DNA from: an uncultured Eubacteriaceae bacterium
Lineage (GTDB): Bacteria; Bacillota; Clostridia; Eubacteriales; UBA1433
Assembly (NCBI GenBank): GCA_937914785.1
Contig: CALGIV010000079.1
Coordinates: forward strand, 1 to 41,156
DNA length: 41,156 bases
Direction of reading: 5' to 3'
The notes beneath the pieces were generated by a model. It saw nothing but the letters and a program-made list of their open reading frames with translations. It made no database searches and was not told the DNA's origin. Both the position numbers and the translations under genes were made by a program. Position 1 is the first letter of the stretch; every line of letters starts with the position of its first letter. Positions 31,385 through 40,612 of this stretch are shown here, piece after piece.

Positions 31385-34300
31385 TTATTCCAACTCCATT
31401 ATCAGCTGGCCTTTTTCCACCGTATCTCCCTGCGAAACGTAAATATGAGAAATTTTACTGTCGTGCGGCGCAAGGATTTCCGTTTCCATCTTCATCGCTT
31501 CCACAACGGCAAGAGGTTGATTCTTTTTCACTTCCTCACCAATTTCAACGTTGATGCGAATCATCGTGCCGTTAATCGGCGGTGAAACCTGGTTTTTATT
31601 GTTCACATCTGCCAGGCGCGTCGACTGCTGCATCGCCGTCGGCTTGCTTTTTTCATCTTTAACATAAACATTCCGTCTGAACCCATTGATTTCATAGATA
31701 AATTCACGATTGCCGTCCTGATCAATTTCCTTACCGATATGAATCAATTTCACGATACAACGAATGCCTTTGGCCACCTCTACTTCCGTTTCTTCGCCAA
31801 CGGCAAGCCCGTTGAAAAACGCGTGTGACTCCATCTGAATATAATCGCCGTAATCGCGCAGGAATGCCATATATTCATCATAGACCTTCGGATACAGCGC
31901 TGCGCTGAGCACGGAGCGCATATTCAATTCCCGGCCGTAACGCTCAAGGTAATCCTTGCGGATCTCGTCAAAATCAACATCTTCAAGCAATTCGCCCGGA
32001 CGCACCGTAATCGGCTCCTGCCCTTTGAGCACAAGCTTCTGGAGCCTTTCGTCAAACCCGCCTTCCGGCTGACCGATCATCCCTTTATAATAGTCGACAA
32101 CCGAATCCGGAAATGCCAGAACTTCCGCTTTCTCATAGATGTTTTCTTTCGTGATGTCGTTTTGCATCATAAACAGCGCCATATCGCCGACAGATTTTGA
32201 AGAAGGCGTGACTTTAACGATATCGCCAAATATTTCATTCGCTTCCTCATACTTTTCAAGCAGTTCTTTAAATTGACCGCCAAAACCAAAGCTTTCCGCC
32301 TGCTTTTTAAAATTCGTGTACTGGCCGCCCGGAATCTCGCTCTCGTAGACTTCCGCCGTCGGCGTAATCATGCCCGATTCAAATTCCGCATACACTTTGC
32401 GCACATCTTCCCAGTAATCACTGAGCAACTGCAGGGCCTCTGCGTCCAATTCCGTATCGCGTTCCGTGTTTTGAAGCGCCGCAACGATGCTGTTCAGGCC
32501 CGGCTGACTTGTCAGCCCGCCCATCGCATTCAGTGCCGCATCCGCAATATCCACACCCGCTTTGCTGGCTTCCAAGACGGAGGCGATCGCGTTGCCGGAC
32601 GTATCATGCGTATGGAAATGAATCGGAATCTTCACTTCTTCTTTCAACGCTTTGAACAGTTCATACGCCGCCTGTGGTTTCAGCAGGCCGGACATATCCT
32701 TGATACACAAAATATGCGCGCCCATCGCTTCCACTTCTCGAGCCTTTTTAACATAATAGTCCAAATCGTATTTCGTCTTCTTCGGGTTTAAAATATCGCC
32801 TGTATAACAAATGCAAACTTCTGCAATCTTGCCATTTTTAAGCACTTCTTCCGTCGGCAATTTCGTCGCTTCAAGCCAGTTCAGCGAATCGAAGATGCGG
32901 AATACATCAATGCCGGCTCTGGCAGACTCTTCTACGAAAGCAGTAACGATATTATCCGGATAGTTCTTGTAGCCAACCGTATTGCAGCCACGCAGCAGCA
33001 TCTGAAACATAATGTTCGGAATGCGCTTGCGCATCCTTTTCAGCCGCGTCCACGGCGACTCTTTTAAGAAGCGGTAGCACGTATCATACGTTGCGCCTCC
33101 CCATATCTCCAACGAGAACAAATCCGCTTCATACACCGATACCGGCCGTGCGATATCCAGCATATCGCGCGTACGCAGTCTCGTAGCGAACAACGACTGA
33201 TGCGCATCGCGGTATGTCGTGTCCGTCAGCAGCAGCTTCTTCTGCCCTTTTACATAATCCACCACTGCTTCCGGCCCCTTTGCATCCAATAGCTGTTTGA
33301 GTCCATCCCGCACTTCAAGCCCATCGATATTTGGAATTATCGGCGAACGATAATCTTTCTTTTCTCCCTGCGTTTTATTGATAATCATTTCGCTGAAATA
33401 CCGCGCCAGTTTTGCTTCCGTATCACGCGTTTTCGGCTCTTCGAACAACTCCGGATGTTCGTCGATGAAAAGCGTGTTACACTCGCCGCGCTTAAATACT
33501 TCGTGCTGCAAAACATTGATCAAAAAATCTTTGTTTGTGCTGATCCCTTCAATGATATGTTCTTTCAGCGCGCGCAGCGCGCGCAGGCGCGCACGTTCAA
33601 ACGTCGTATCCCAGACGATGGTTTTAACAAGCAGGCTGTCGTAATACGGCATAATCTCGGCGCCCGTAAAACCATTGCCGCCGTCTAAGCGCACGCCGTT
33701 GCCCGACGCCGTACGGTACACTTCGATCTTACCCGTGTCCGGCATAAAGTTATTCTTCGGATCTTCCGTCGTAATACGGCACTGAATCGAAAAGCCGCGC
33801 GGCCGGACATCTTCCTGCGTGCGAATGCCGATCGCATCACTGTCCAGGCGGTAACCCTGCGCAATTAAAATCTGCGTTGCAACAATATCGATACCGCAGG
33901 TCATTTCCGTTACCGGATGTTCCACCTGGATCCGCGGATTCATTTCCATAAAATAGTGATTGCCGTTTCGATCCAATAAAAACTCGACCGTACCCGCATT
34001 CACATAGCCGATCGCCTTGGCCAGCTTTACGGCATCATCACAAATCTCTTTACGTTTTTTATCATCGATCGCAAGCGAAGGCGTAAATTCGATCACCTTT
34101 TGATGCCTTCGTTGAATCGAACAGTCGCGCTCGTATAAATGCACGACGTTCCCATATTTATCTGCCAGAATCTGCACCTCGATATGGCGCGGGCTGTCCA
34201 GATACTTTTCCGCAAACACATCGCCGCGGCCAAACGCCTTTTTCGCTTCGCTCGTCGCATTGCGGAATTCGTTCTCCAGCGCACTCGCTTCGCGTACGAC

Positions 34301-34822
34301 GCGCATTCCTCTTCCGCCACCGCCGAACGATGCTTTTAAAATAATAGGATAACCCCATTCTTCGGCAAACTTTTTTAACTCCCCAATATTGGCAACCGGC
34401 TTGGTCGTCCCACCTAAAACGGGAATATCGACGCTCTTGGCAAACTGCTTGGCCGCAACCTTATCGCCAAAGATTTGCATCACATCCGCCGTAGGGCCGA
34501 TAAACGCAATGCCCGCACGTTCACACGCGCGCACAAATGCCGGATTCTCTGCTAAAAAACCATACCCGGGGTGGATTGCATTGACCCGCCTTGCCTTGGC
34601 AATTTCCAGAATCTTGTTGATATTTAAATAAGCGCCAACCGGCGTATCTTCCGCATCCAACATAAAGGACTCGTCCGCTTTACTCCTGAATAAAGATAAT
34701 TTATCTTCTTTAGAATATACCGCCACGCTCTTTAAACTCAATTCACCTGCCGCCCGCATAATCCGAATCGCAATTTCTCCGCGATTTGCGATTAATATCT
34801 TTCTGAACTCCTTTATTTCCAT
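31385..34822 (-). CDS. pyc: Pyruvate carboxylase (single chain)
   Basis: 1145 residues from the ATG at 34822, which follows GGGAGG; the longer frame has no ribosome binding site. Residues 1 to about 450 are the biotin carboxylase (KILIANRGEIAIRIMRAA, the ATP-grasp loop FGGGGRGMR, EMNPRIQVEHPVTE). Residues about 530-810 are the carboxyltransferase (LLTDTTYRDAHQSLFATRLRT, HFHTHDTSG). The C-terminal biotin carrier domain has EAMKMET with Lys1111 as biotin site. It makes oxaloacetate from pyruvate, bicarbonate and ATP, the anaplerotic entry to aspartate and succinate. It is monocistronic; a TATAAT lies upstream at about 34875, but the -35 box is weak. Confidence 0.97.
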   Translation of the reverse strand: MEIKEFRKILIANRGEIAIRIMRAAGELSLKSVAVYSKEDKLSLFRSKADESFMLDAEDTPVGAYLNINKILEIAKARRVNAIHPGYGFLAENPAFVRACERAGIAFIGPTADVMQIFGDKVAAKQFAKSVDIPVLGGTTKPVANIGELKKFAEEWGYPIILKASFGGGGRGMRVVREASALENEFRNATSEAKKAFGRGDVFAEKYLDSPRHIEVQILADKYGNVVHLYERDCSIQRRHQKVIEFTPSLAIDDKKRKEICDDAVKLAKAIGYVNAGTVEFLLDRNGNHYFMEMNPRIQVEHPVTEMTCGIDIVATQILIAQGYRLDSDAIGIRTQEDVRPRGFSIQCRITTEDPKNNFMPDTGKIEVYRTASGNGVRLDGGNGFTGAEIMPYYDSLLVKTIVWDTTFERARLRALRALKEHIIEGISTNKDFLINVLQHEVFKRGECNTLFIDEHPELFEEPKTRDTEAKLARYFSEMIINKTQGEKKDYRSPIIPNIDGLEVRDGLKQLLDAKGPEAVVDYVKGQKKLLLTDTTYRDAHQSLFATRLRTRDMLDIARPVSVYEADLFSLEIWGGATYDTCYRFLKESPWTRLKRMRKRIPNIMFQMLLRGCNTVGYKNYPDNIVTAFVEESARAGIDVFRIFDSLNWLEATKLPTEEVLKNGKIAEVCICYTGDILNPKKTKYDLDYYVKKAREVEAMGAHILCIKDMSGLLKPQAAYELFKALKEEVKIPIHFHTHDTSGNAIASVLEASKAGVDIADAALNAMGGLTSQPGLNSIVAALQNTERDTELDAEALQLLSDYWEDVRKVYAEFESGMITPTAEVYESEIPGGQYTNFKKQAESFGFGGQFKELLEKYEEANEIFGDIVKVTPSSKSVGDMALFMMQNDITKENIYEKAEVLAFPDSVVDYYKGMIGQPEGGFDERLQKLVLKGQEPITVRPGELLEDVDFDEIRKDYLERYGRELNMRSVLSAALYPKVYDEYMAFLRDYGDYIQMESHAFFNGLAVGEETEVEVAKGIRCIVKLIHIGKEIDQDGNREFIYEINGFRRNVYVKDEKSKPTAMQQSTRLADVNNKNQVSPPINGTMIRINVEIGEEVKKNQPLAVVEAMKMETEILAPHDSKISHIYVSQGDTVEKGQLIMELE

Positions 34823-34971
34823 ACAAAATCCTCCCGGATAAAACTCATTATATAAAAATATAATTCTCAATATTATATCATAAATTCCTCAAAATAAAAG
34901 AGCTAAAAAATAAAAATTCAAAGAAATTTATAATTATGCATCAAAATTTATAATCATATTTTGTAGTGCCA

Positions 34972-34999
34972 TTGACATCGGGATAAAATTTTTTATACT
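34972..34999 (+). promoter_or_regulatory. Sigma-A promoter of the chromate transporter pair
   Basis: A perfect TTGACA (34972-34977), 16 bases, TATACT (34994-34999), about 40 bases before an ATG at 35036 that has AAGGA upstream. Confidence 0.7.
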
Positions 35000-35058
35000 A
35001 ATATTTAAACTGGTTATAATTAAGGAAAAGAAAAAATGGACCTTCCGCTAAAAAAAGA

Positions 35059-35610
35059 TTGTTTATCCTCTTTTATTCTACTCTCTATATCAATGCCATT
35101 GCCTTTGGCGGCGGGTTTGTCGTCATTCCACTCTTGCGCAGGCGTTATGTCGACGAATACGGCTGGATCGATGAAGACGAGATGACGGATTTAATCGCCC
35201 TGTCTCAATCGGCCCCGGGCACGATTGCCGGCAACTTCGCCATGCTCATCGGGCATCATATCGCAGGCTTTTGGGGCACACTTGTCACGCTGATCGCCAG
35301 CATTATCCCGGCTACTGTTATTATCACGCTCGTCGCCTGCTTCTACCATACGTTTCATAACAACCTTATCGTTGAGCGGATTATGCGCGGAATGCAGGCC
35401 GGTGTTGTCGCCGTTATTCTGAATCTGGCCATCGAAATGTTCAGCAGGCAACTAAAGATAAAAGAGTGGTTCAGTACCACCCTCCTTTGCGCCGCATTCA
35501 TCACTTCTTATCTGCTCAACATCGATGCAATCTATATCATACTTACCGCCGCGGCCGCCGGTATCATCCATTCTTATTATTTGATTAAAAAAAGAGGACA
35601 ACCGTTATGA
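35059..35610 (+). CDS. Chromate transporter ChrA-family protein, first half, with N-terminal frame break
   Basis: The frame from 35059 encodes 183 residues of a short ChrA domain: INAIAFGGGFVVIPLLRRRYVDEYGWID, then LIALSQSAPGTIAGNFAMLIGHHIAG, the P-G motif of the family, and four or five membrane segments. Its only start is a TTG without a ribosome binding site. A well-placed ATG at 35036 (AAGGA upstream) opens MDLPLKK but runs out of frame at a run of seven A (35050-35056). One extra A, or a -1 slip in the run, would join them as MDLPLKKRLFILFYSTLY, a normal ChrA start. Split ChrA pairs act together in the membrane; chromate or another anion may be the substrate. Confidence 0.8.
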   Translation: MFILFYSTLYINAIAFGGGFVVIPLLRRRYVDEYGWIDEDEMTDLIALSQSAPGTIAGNFAMLIGHHIAGFWGTLVTLIASIIPATVIITLVACFYHTFHNNLIVERIMRGMQAGVVAVILNLAIEMFSRQLKIKEWFSTTLLCAAFITSYLLNIDAIYIILTAAAAGIIHSYYLIKKRGQPL

Positions 35611-36182
35611 CACTTTATTGGGAAATCTTCCTGACCTATTTTAAAATCGGCCTCTTCAGCATCGGCGGTGGTCATGCCGCCCTGCCCATCGTCCAGGATG
35701 TCGTCGTCAATCAGAAAGCCTGGTTGAGTATGATGGAATTTACCGATATGCTGACCATTACCGAAATGACGCCAGGCCCACTCGTCATTAATAACGCCAC
35801 GTTTGTCGGCAACAAACTGGCCGGCGTTCCCGGCGGACTTGTCGCCACACTTAGCTGTATGTTGCCTTCCTTTCTTATTGTCCTGCTGCTCGCTTACCTC
35901 TACAAACGTTATAAGACCCTGACTGCTGTCAACGGCGCGCTGTACGGCATACGGCCAGCCGTCAACGGGCTGATTGCCGGCGCCGCGCTGTCCTTGCTCC
36001 TCGTCGCCCTGTTCGGCACGAATACACTCCATCAAATTTCCTTTGGGAGTTTTGATTTCATTATGTTTGTCTTAATTTTACTTGCGTTTATTTTTCAACG
36101 CAAAAGAAATGTCAACCCTATTATCATTATTCTTTCCTGCGGTGCAGCCGGGCTTTTCATATACTCGATAATCGGCATATAA
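35607..36182 (+). CDS. Chromate transporter ChrA-family protein, second half
   Basis: 191 residues. It begins TLYWEIFLTYFKIGLFSIGGGHAALPIVQDVVV and has MTPGPLVINNATFVGNKLAGVPGGLVATLSCMLPS, the ChrA signature, with about five membrane segments. It overlaps the first half by four bases (ATGA). Two-gene short-chain ChrA pairs work as a heterodimer in Firmicutes; transport of chromate is known for some, and the true substrate here is not shown. Confidence 0.88.
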   Translation: MTLYWEIFLTYFKIGLFSIGGGHAALPIVQDVVVNQKAWLSMMEFTDMLTITEMTPGPLVINNATFVGNKLAGVPGGLVATLSCMLPSFLIVLLLAYLYKRYKTLTAVNGALYGIRPAVNGLIAGAALSLLLVALFGTNTLHQISFGSFDFIMFVLILLAFIFQRKRNVNPIIIILSCGAAGLFIYSIIGI

Positions 36183-36185
36183 AAA

Positions 36186-36216
36186 TGGATGCTTTCACAT
36201 CCACTTATCATTTTTT
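36186..36216 (+). terminator. Weak terminator after the ChrA pair
   Basis: A 6-base stem TGGATG/CATCCA (36186-36191, 36198-36203) with a run of six T seven bases later; the distance makes it weak. Confidence 0.4.
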
Positions 36217-36218
36217 AT

Positions 36219-36240
36219 TAAAAAAAGCTGTATTACAGCT
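36219..36240 (-). terminator. Terminator of the XRE-type regulator gene
   Basis: On the minus strand AGCTGT-AAT-ACAGCT followed by T-rich sequence; the hairpin starts inside the stop codon of the gene. Confidence 0.65.
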
Positions 36241-36598
36241 AAACCTTTTTCTGTATCATCGCAATTATTTGTTTGATCAGCTCTCTTCTCGCATCTTCTG
36301 TCCAGTGTTCCAAATTTAAAAACCCGCCCGATAAATTTTCCTTAAGCCAATCTTCTTCCATAAACAAATCAATCAGTTTATCCGGGTCAACATCTTCGTT
36401 TCCGGTAATGATATAACTGATACTGACATGGAATATATCACATAGTTGCACCAACGTACTATAATCCGGCTTTCTTCTGCCCTGTTCATACATGCCAATC
36501 GTACTGGCCGAAAGAGAGACTTTTTTGCCTAACTCTTCTTGGGTTAAATTTTTTTGTTTGCGCAGCTCTCTTAATCGTTCGCCCATATTATCAACCAT
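36239..36598 (-). CDS. XRE-family (Cro/C1-type) transcriptional regulator
   Basis: 119 residues. Residues about 7-62 are a helix-turn-helix domain: LRELRKQKNLTQEELGKKVSLSASTIGMYEQGRRKPDYSTLVQLCDIF. The C-terminal part (65-119) is acidic then basic, without a recognised sensor domain. The ATG at 36598 lies eight bases after GGGGG; a second ATG four codons in is possible. It is a single gene with its own promoter and terminator. Its targets are unknown; the ChrA genes are convergent with it, so control of them is not implied by layout. Confidence 0.88.
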   Translation of the reverse strand: MVDNMGERLRELRKQKNLTQEELGKKVSLSASTIGMYEQGRRKPDYSTLVQLCDIFHVSISYIITGNEDVDPDKLIDLFMEEDWLKENLSGGFLNLEHWTEDARRELIKQIIAMIQKKV

Positions 36599-36657
36599 GT
36601 CTCAAGCCCCCTTCACAAATCTCGTCGACTTCTCCGAATATACTGATTTTTACATTT

Positions 36658-36686
36658 ATTATAATATACTAAATTTCCGCGAACAA
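36658..36686 (-). promoter_or_regulatory. Sigma-A promoter of the XRE regulator
   Basis: TTGTTC (36681-36686), 17 bases, perfect TATAAT (36658-36663) on the minus strand, 60 bases before the start. Confidence 0.65.
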
Positions 36687-36738
36687 CATATCGTGCGATA
36701 AGTGTGGTTAAATAGACAACATGTGTGAACTTTCAATA

Positions 36739-36767
36739 AAAAAACTCTCTGAAAAAGAGAGTTTTTT
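36739..36767 (-). terminator. Terminator of the two-component operon
   Basis: A 12-base-pair stem (36739-36750 with 36756-36767), 5-base loop, flanked by T-runs on the minus strand, 36 bases past the last gene. Confidence 0.85.
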
Positions 36768-36802
36768 ATCATTTTATTCATTTGTATATTACTTTGAAAC
36801 GC

Positions 36803-37939
36803 CTATTGTGTCGTAATTGTAAACTTACACCGATAGATATCCGACAGCAGAATCGAATTGGAAGATTCCTGCACTGAGTGCATCGACAAATACAGCGTAT
36901 TGCCCTTTCCCCAGAGTATCTTGCGGTTCGACAACCGAACCTCTGACAATAGCTTCGCAGATGCACCGCTTTCAACCATCATAATGTGAATGTTATAATT
37001 CAACCCGCCTTCCGTTGTGCGCTCACCGTAAACCAGCATCGAGCCCTCGGCATTCAGCGCCACACAATACAGCGAACTGCCGCTATGTAACTCCCTTTTT
37101 TCCCCACTTGCGGTACTGTATGAAAACAATCTGCTTTCCGCCTCATCCACTTCAATATAGACGGCTATACCCGCAACCTCATTTGCATCAAAGTCTATAA
37201 TACTTTCTGCCAACAGCTCCGGTTTTCTGTTCTTCTTAATTGCAAACAAAGATGTTTTGTCGCTGCCATCTTTCTGCGCCGATACGAAAATAATATTTTC
37301 ATCCTGGAAATGACGTATTTTTGTAATCGCGTAATTTTCGCCCATCATCTCGCTCAAATCATACAATAAAACCGGTTCATCGGCACTGGCCTTTCCCAGT
37401 TTAATTTCCCCCTTGCTCGTGCCATAAATCGCCCAGTCACCGGACATAATCACCCCTGTACTGACAAGTTCATCCGGTTTTGATATCCGAACCAGCCGCG
37501 TCTTATCCATCGTCACATATAACAACTGTCTTGCTGTCGCTTCGTTTTGTGTGGATTGCGTGACGTAATAAATACCCGCCATATCCGGCTCAAAACATGC
37601 ACTTACGTGGGTCGCCATATCAAAATTTACGATGGCCGGCTCCTCCGTACTGCCGACTTCATAAACCATCGTCGTCAAATATTCTTTATCGGCAATCAGC
37701 GTGTTGTCCGTTTGTGCAGGTGCAATCAACAGCAAATGGTTCTCTTTTTCGTCAATTTCATATGCCACACCTTTAATGAGGAAATCGTTCGATTTTACGT
37801 TGGCGGACTTTAAGCCTCTGGCCGGTTCATTTTCTATTAATATCGGCACGTCACGCTTGATGTGTATCCGACTGTACACCCCAATGCCTACTACAAATAT
37901 CAACACTACAAATGTCAGTGCAATCCATTGCTTCTTCAT
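36803..37939 (-). CDS. Membrane-anchored extracytoplasmic protein in a two-component operon, unknown function
   Basis: 378 residues. One N-terminal membrane segment (about 5-22, after MKKQW) acts as anchor or uncleaved signal; there is no lipobox cysteine. The rest is predicted outside the cell and is built of repeated short beta-rich units with phrases such as HLLLIAPAQTD, IYYVTQST, WAIYGTSKGEI, IIFVSAQKDG, LVYGERTTEGG and LYLSMHSVQ, spaced like the blades of a beta-propeller. I do not recognise the family. Its start overlaps the kinase stop by four bases (ATGA), so it is made together with the sensor kinase and may tune it, as YycH and YycI do for WalK, though no sequence kinship is claimed. 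Confidence 0.75.
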   Translation of the reverse strand: MKKQWIALTFVVLIFVVGIGVYSRIHIKRDVPILIENEPARGLKSANVKSNDFLIKGVAYEIDEKENHLLLIAPAQTDNTLIADKEYLTTMVYEVGSTEEPAIVNFDMATHVSACFEPDMAGIYYVTQSTQNEATARQLLYVTMDKTRLVRISKPDELVSTGVIMSGDWAIYGTSKGEIKLGKASADEPVLLYDLSEMMGENYAITKIRHFQDENIIFVSAQKDGSDKTSLFAIKKNRKPELLAESIIDFDANEVAGIAVYIEVDEAESRLFSYSTASGEKRELHSGSSLYCVALNAEGSMLVYGERTTEGGLNYNIHIMMVESGASAKLLSEVRLSNRKILWGKGNTLYLSMHSVQESSNSILLSDIYRCKFTITTQ

Positions 37940-39777
37940 TTGTCTTCTCCCTGCGCATCCGTCGATTTTATTTTCTTTGATGGCAAAATCACGCTTACAA
38001 GTGTGCCTTCCCCTTCTTTGCTTGTCAACATAACGTCGCCGCCATGCTTGGTTATAATCTGGCGTACGATGGAAAGGCCCAGACCGACACCGCCGCGCTC
38101 TCTGCTGCGCTCTTCATCAACGCGGTAAAACGCTTTAAATACATCCTCCTCCATCGTGCGCGGAACACCAATACCGTGATCCCGAAAGTCAATATGGATA
38201 TACCCTTTTCCGTCTTCCAGAGCCGTTATTTTAATCCTGCCACCTTCGTAAGAATACTTGATCGCATTGTCGATGATATTGATAAATACCTGCTTCAACC
38301 GATCATAATCTCCATAAATGCGCGGCAGCGGAGACGAGACATATTCAATATCGATACCGTAACGCATGCTGCGCATGCGCATCTGCTCAATAACTTCGCT
38401 TAAAGCCTCGCTGACATCCATATCCTCAAACGTCATCGAAAAATCCATCTTCTCGTAATTGCGCATTGACAGTACATCGTCGACCAACCTGGAAAGGCGG
38501 CCGCCTTCACTGTAGATAACATCCATCGCTTTGCTGGTTACTTCCGCATTATCCGTTCCGCGCCGCTTTAACATATCCGCATATCCGATAATCGTCGTCA
38601 GCGGTGTCCTTAATTCGTGAGAGATGCTGCTTAAGAACTTATTCTGTTCTTTCATCAACATTTTGTCTCTCGTAATATCATTAATGATAATCAGAACATC
38701 AATACCGATGCCCTCATTGTCAATCCTGCGCACATTGATACTGAAGGATTTTTCGTCTAAATCTACACTGCGGACGAGCTCGCTCTCTTCATTTAATTGC
38801 GCAACGAGCTCCTTTAACTCCGGTAACATCGCCAGCTGTATGCCCTCGTCCGACATCTCCTCGTAGCCGAAAAACTCCTTGACTTTCGTATTCAGCATGA
38901 CGATTTTACCGTCTTGATCCAACGCGATGACCCCGCTGTCGACCGACGAAAGCATCAATGTCAGTTCCGCTTGTTTTTCTTCGAAATCCTGTATGCGCTT
39001 TTGAATTTCATCAGCCATCTGGTTAAAATTCTCACGAAGTAAATCTACTTCATCTCGCGTTTTAAACACGACAAACCGCTTGTCCAAGTCGCCTTTGGCC
39101 ATGTTTCGGCTCATCTGCGTTACTTCCGTAATCGGCTCCATAATGCGCTGATTCAACCAGAAAAGCACGATAAAAATAATAACAACCGCAATGATCGTCG
39201 CGACGACAAACAGGCCCGATGTATACGTGACAAGGTTGTCCATCATGCCGATCGAATAAGCAATGCGCACGACCCCAAGGATATCTTCACCATCGAGAAT
39301 CGGCACCGCATACATCAAATAACTCCTGCCGCTCAGCACCGTATAGACATAAGCCTTTTGACCGGATTGAAACGATGCGTTTACCTCCATTGCCGGATAG
39401 CTCGATTCCATTTCAACAGTTTCAACTTCGATGTCCGCTTCGCTCGCACTGTCGGCAATAATTGTAACGCCCGCGTCTGAATAACCGTAGATATGCACAC
39501 GTGACGCTGTAATTGTTTGAAACCGAACGGCAAGTTGACTCGCCAATTCCGTCAATGAATCAATATTTGCCAGATCGATATTTCGTTCTCTGGCGACGCT
39601 GATTTCCTGTGCCGCAATCAATTGAATTTCTTCAGAAAATGCACCGAGATATTCAAGCGCATTATTGACCGCGTAGTTTTGCATCGCACCGGTAATAAAA
39701 AAGCTGACAGACACCAAACAAATAATCAGCGCAGCAATGTTATATAAAATTATTTTCGCTCGAAAGCTCAAATGCAT
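37936..39777 (-). CDS. Membrane sensor histidine kinase (HAMP-PAS-HisKA-HATPase)
   Basis: 613 residues. First membrane helix about 8-30, an extracytoplasmic sensor of about 150 residues (Cache/PAS-like, ending AVPILDGEDILGVVRIAYS), second helix about 186-208, HAMP about 209-262, PAS about 270-370, phospho-acceptor His387 in SISHELRTPL. The ATP-binding domain has NIIDNAIKY (500-508), DHGIGV (533-538) and GVGLGLSI (563-570). The layout resembles PhoR, ResE and WalK. It lies one base after the response regulator gene, so the two form a pair; the signal is unknown. Confidence 0.95.
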   Translation of the reverse strand: MHLSFRAKIILYNIAALIICLVSVSFFITGAMQNYAVNNALEYLGAFSEEIQLIAAQEISVARERNIDLANIDSLTELASQLAVRFQTITASRVHIYGYSDAGVTIIADSASEADIEVETVEMESSYPAMEVNASFQSGQKAYVYTVLSGRSYLMYAVPILDGEDILGVVRIAYSIGMMDNLVTYTSGLFVVATIIAVVIIFIVLFWLNQRIMEPITEVTQMSRNMAKGDLDKRFVVFKTRDEVDLLRENFNQMADEIQKRIQDFEEKQAELTLMLSSVDSGVIALDQDGKIVMLNTKVKEFFGYEEMSDEGIQLAMLPELKELVAQLNEESELVRSVDLDEKSFSINVRRIDNEGIGIDVLIIINDITRDKMLMKEQNKFLSSISHELRTPLTTIIGYADMLKRRGTDNAEVTSKAMDVIYSEGGRLSRLVDDVLSMRNYEKMDFSMTFEDMDVSEALSEVIEQMRMRSMRYGIDIEYVSSPLPRIYGDYDRLKQVFINIIDNAIKYSYEGGRIKITALEDGKGYIHIDFRDHGIGVPRTMEEDVFKAFYRVDEERSRERGGVGLGLSIVRQIITKHGGDVMLTSKEGEGTLVSVILPSKKIKSTDAQGEDK

Positions 39778-39778
39778 T

Positions 39779-40474
39779 TTAACATTTCCTCATTTTATAC
39801 CCTCTGCCGAAAACTGTTTCGATATAACGCGCAGAAGTATTTTCTTCAATCTTTTTTCGCAGGCGCTGGATATGCATATCTACCGTGCGGCTGTCACCGG
39901 CCTTTTCATAATCCTTCCAAATGACACTAATGAGATCTTCGCGCGTAAACACTTTATCCAAAGAACTCATAAACAATTCCAGCAGGTCAAACTCTTTCGG
40001 CGTTAAGTGGATTTCGCTTCCCGCTACTGTCACGGTGCGGCTTAACGCATTCAAGACAATATCCCCATTAACGATATTATTGTCATTTGCTTCCGTATTC
40101 ACATTTGAAAGCTCACTGCGCCGCAGGAGCACTTTAATGCGCGCAAGCAGCTCCCGCATATCAAACGGCTTCGTGATATAATCATCCGCTCCCAACTCAA
40201 GGCCCAACACTTTATCGATAATATCTGTCTTGGCCGTCAGCATCAGAACCGGAATACTGCTTTTTTTCGTGATTTCCTTACACACGTCAAAACCGTTCAT
40301 CCCCGGCAGCATCACATCCAGCAATACCAGGTCTACATTTTCTTTCTCGAACGTCTCCAACGCCTGAAGCCCATCGTAACAGGTCAGCACATCGTAGCCT
40401 TCAAACTCCAGTTCCATTTTCAACAATTCACAGATCGCCTGCTCATCGTCCACTACCAATATTTTCTTATTCAT
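39779..40474 (-). CDS. OmpR-family response regulator
   Basis: 231 residues from the ATG at 40474 after GGAG; a GTG four codons upstream is the alternative. The receiver domain has Asp9-Asp10, phospho-acceptor Asp53 (LLDVMLPGMNG), Thr83 (MLTAK) and Lys105 (YITKPFD). The C-terminal winged helix reads IHLTPKEFDLLELFM, SRTVDMHIQRLRKKIEE and IETVFGRGYKM. It is the DNA-binding partner of the downstream kinase. It is divergent from spoIIE across a 160-base region. Confidence 0.96.
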   Translation of the reverse strand: MNKKILVVDDEQAICELLKMELEFEGYDVLTCYDGLQALETFEKENVDLVLLDVMLPGMNGFDVCKEITKKSSIPVLMLTAKTDIIDKVLGLELGADDYITKPFDMRELLARIKVLLRRSELSNVNTEANDNNIVNGDIVLNALSRTVTVAGSEIHLTPKEFDLLELFMSSLDKVFTREDLISVIWKDYEKAGDSRTVDMHIQRLRKKIEENTSARYIETVFGRGYKMRKC

Positions 40475-40505
40475 CCATAACTCCACACGGTAATTAGTAG
40501 CCCCT

Positions 40506-40533
40506 ATTATACAATAAATTACCCCGCTTTAAA
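40506..40533 (-). promoter_or_regulatory. Candidate promoter of the two-component operon
   Basis: A perfect TATAAT (40506-40511) with TTTAAA (40528-40533) 16 bases upstream on the minus strand; the weak -35 box fits an activated promoter. Confidence 0.45.
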
Positions 40534-40578
40534 ACCCCTATTTCTCCAGACGTCTGTGACAAAACATTTGCGGAGCAA

Positions 40579-40612
40579 ATCGACATTTATTTTGTTTTTC
40601 CTTTGCTATAAT
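40579..40612 (+). promoter_or_regulatory. spoIIE promoter with a Spo0A-box-like site
   Basis: TATAAT (40607-40612) lies 22 bases before the ATG. There is no good -35 box at 17 bases; instead a near-match to the 0A box (TGTCGAT on the minus strand, 40579-40585, 6 of 7 to TGTCGAA) overlaps that place. Spo0A-activated sigma-A promoters, including spoIIE of B. subtilis, have this general plan. Confidence 0.4.

Noticed and set aside
33541..33600. GCGCGC-rich tandem-like run within pyc
   Set aside because: It is explained by codons for an Arg/Ala/Leu-rich helix (FERARLRALRALKEH) of the biotin carboxylase region, not a DNA repeat element.
35015..35020. Second TATAAT just before the first ChrA gene
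   Set aside because: A start from it would fall inside or after the ribosome binding site at about 35022; the upstream TTGACA-N16-TATACT is a better promoter.
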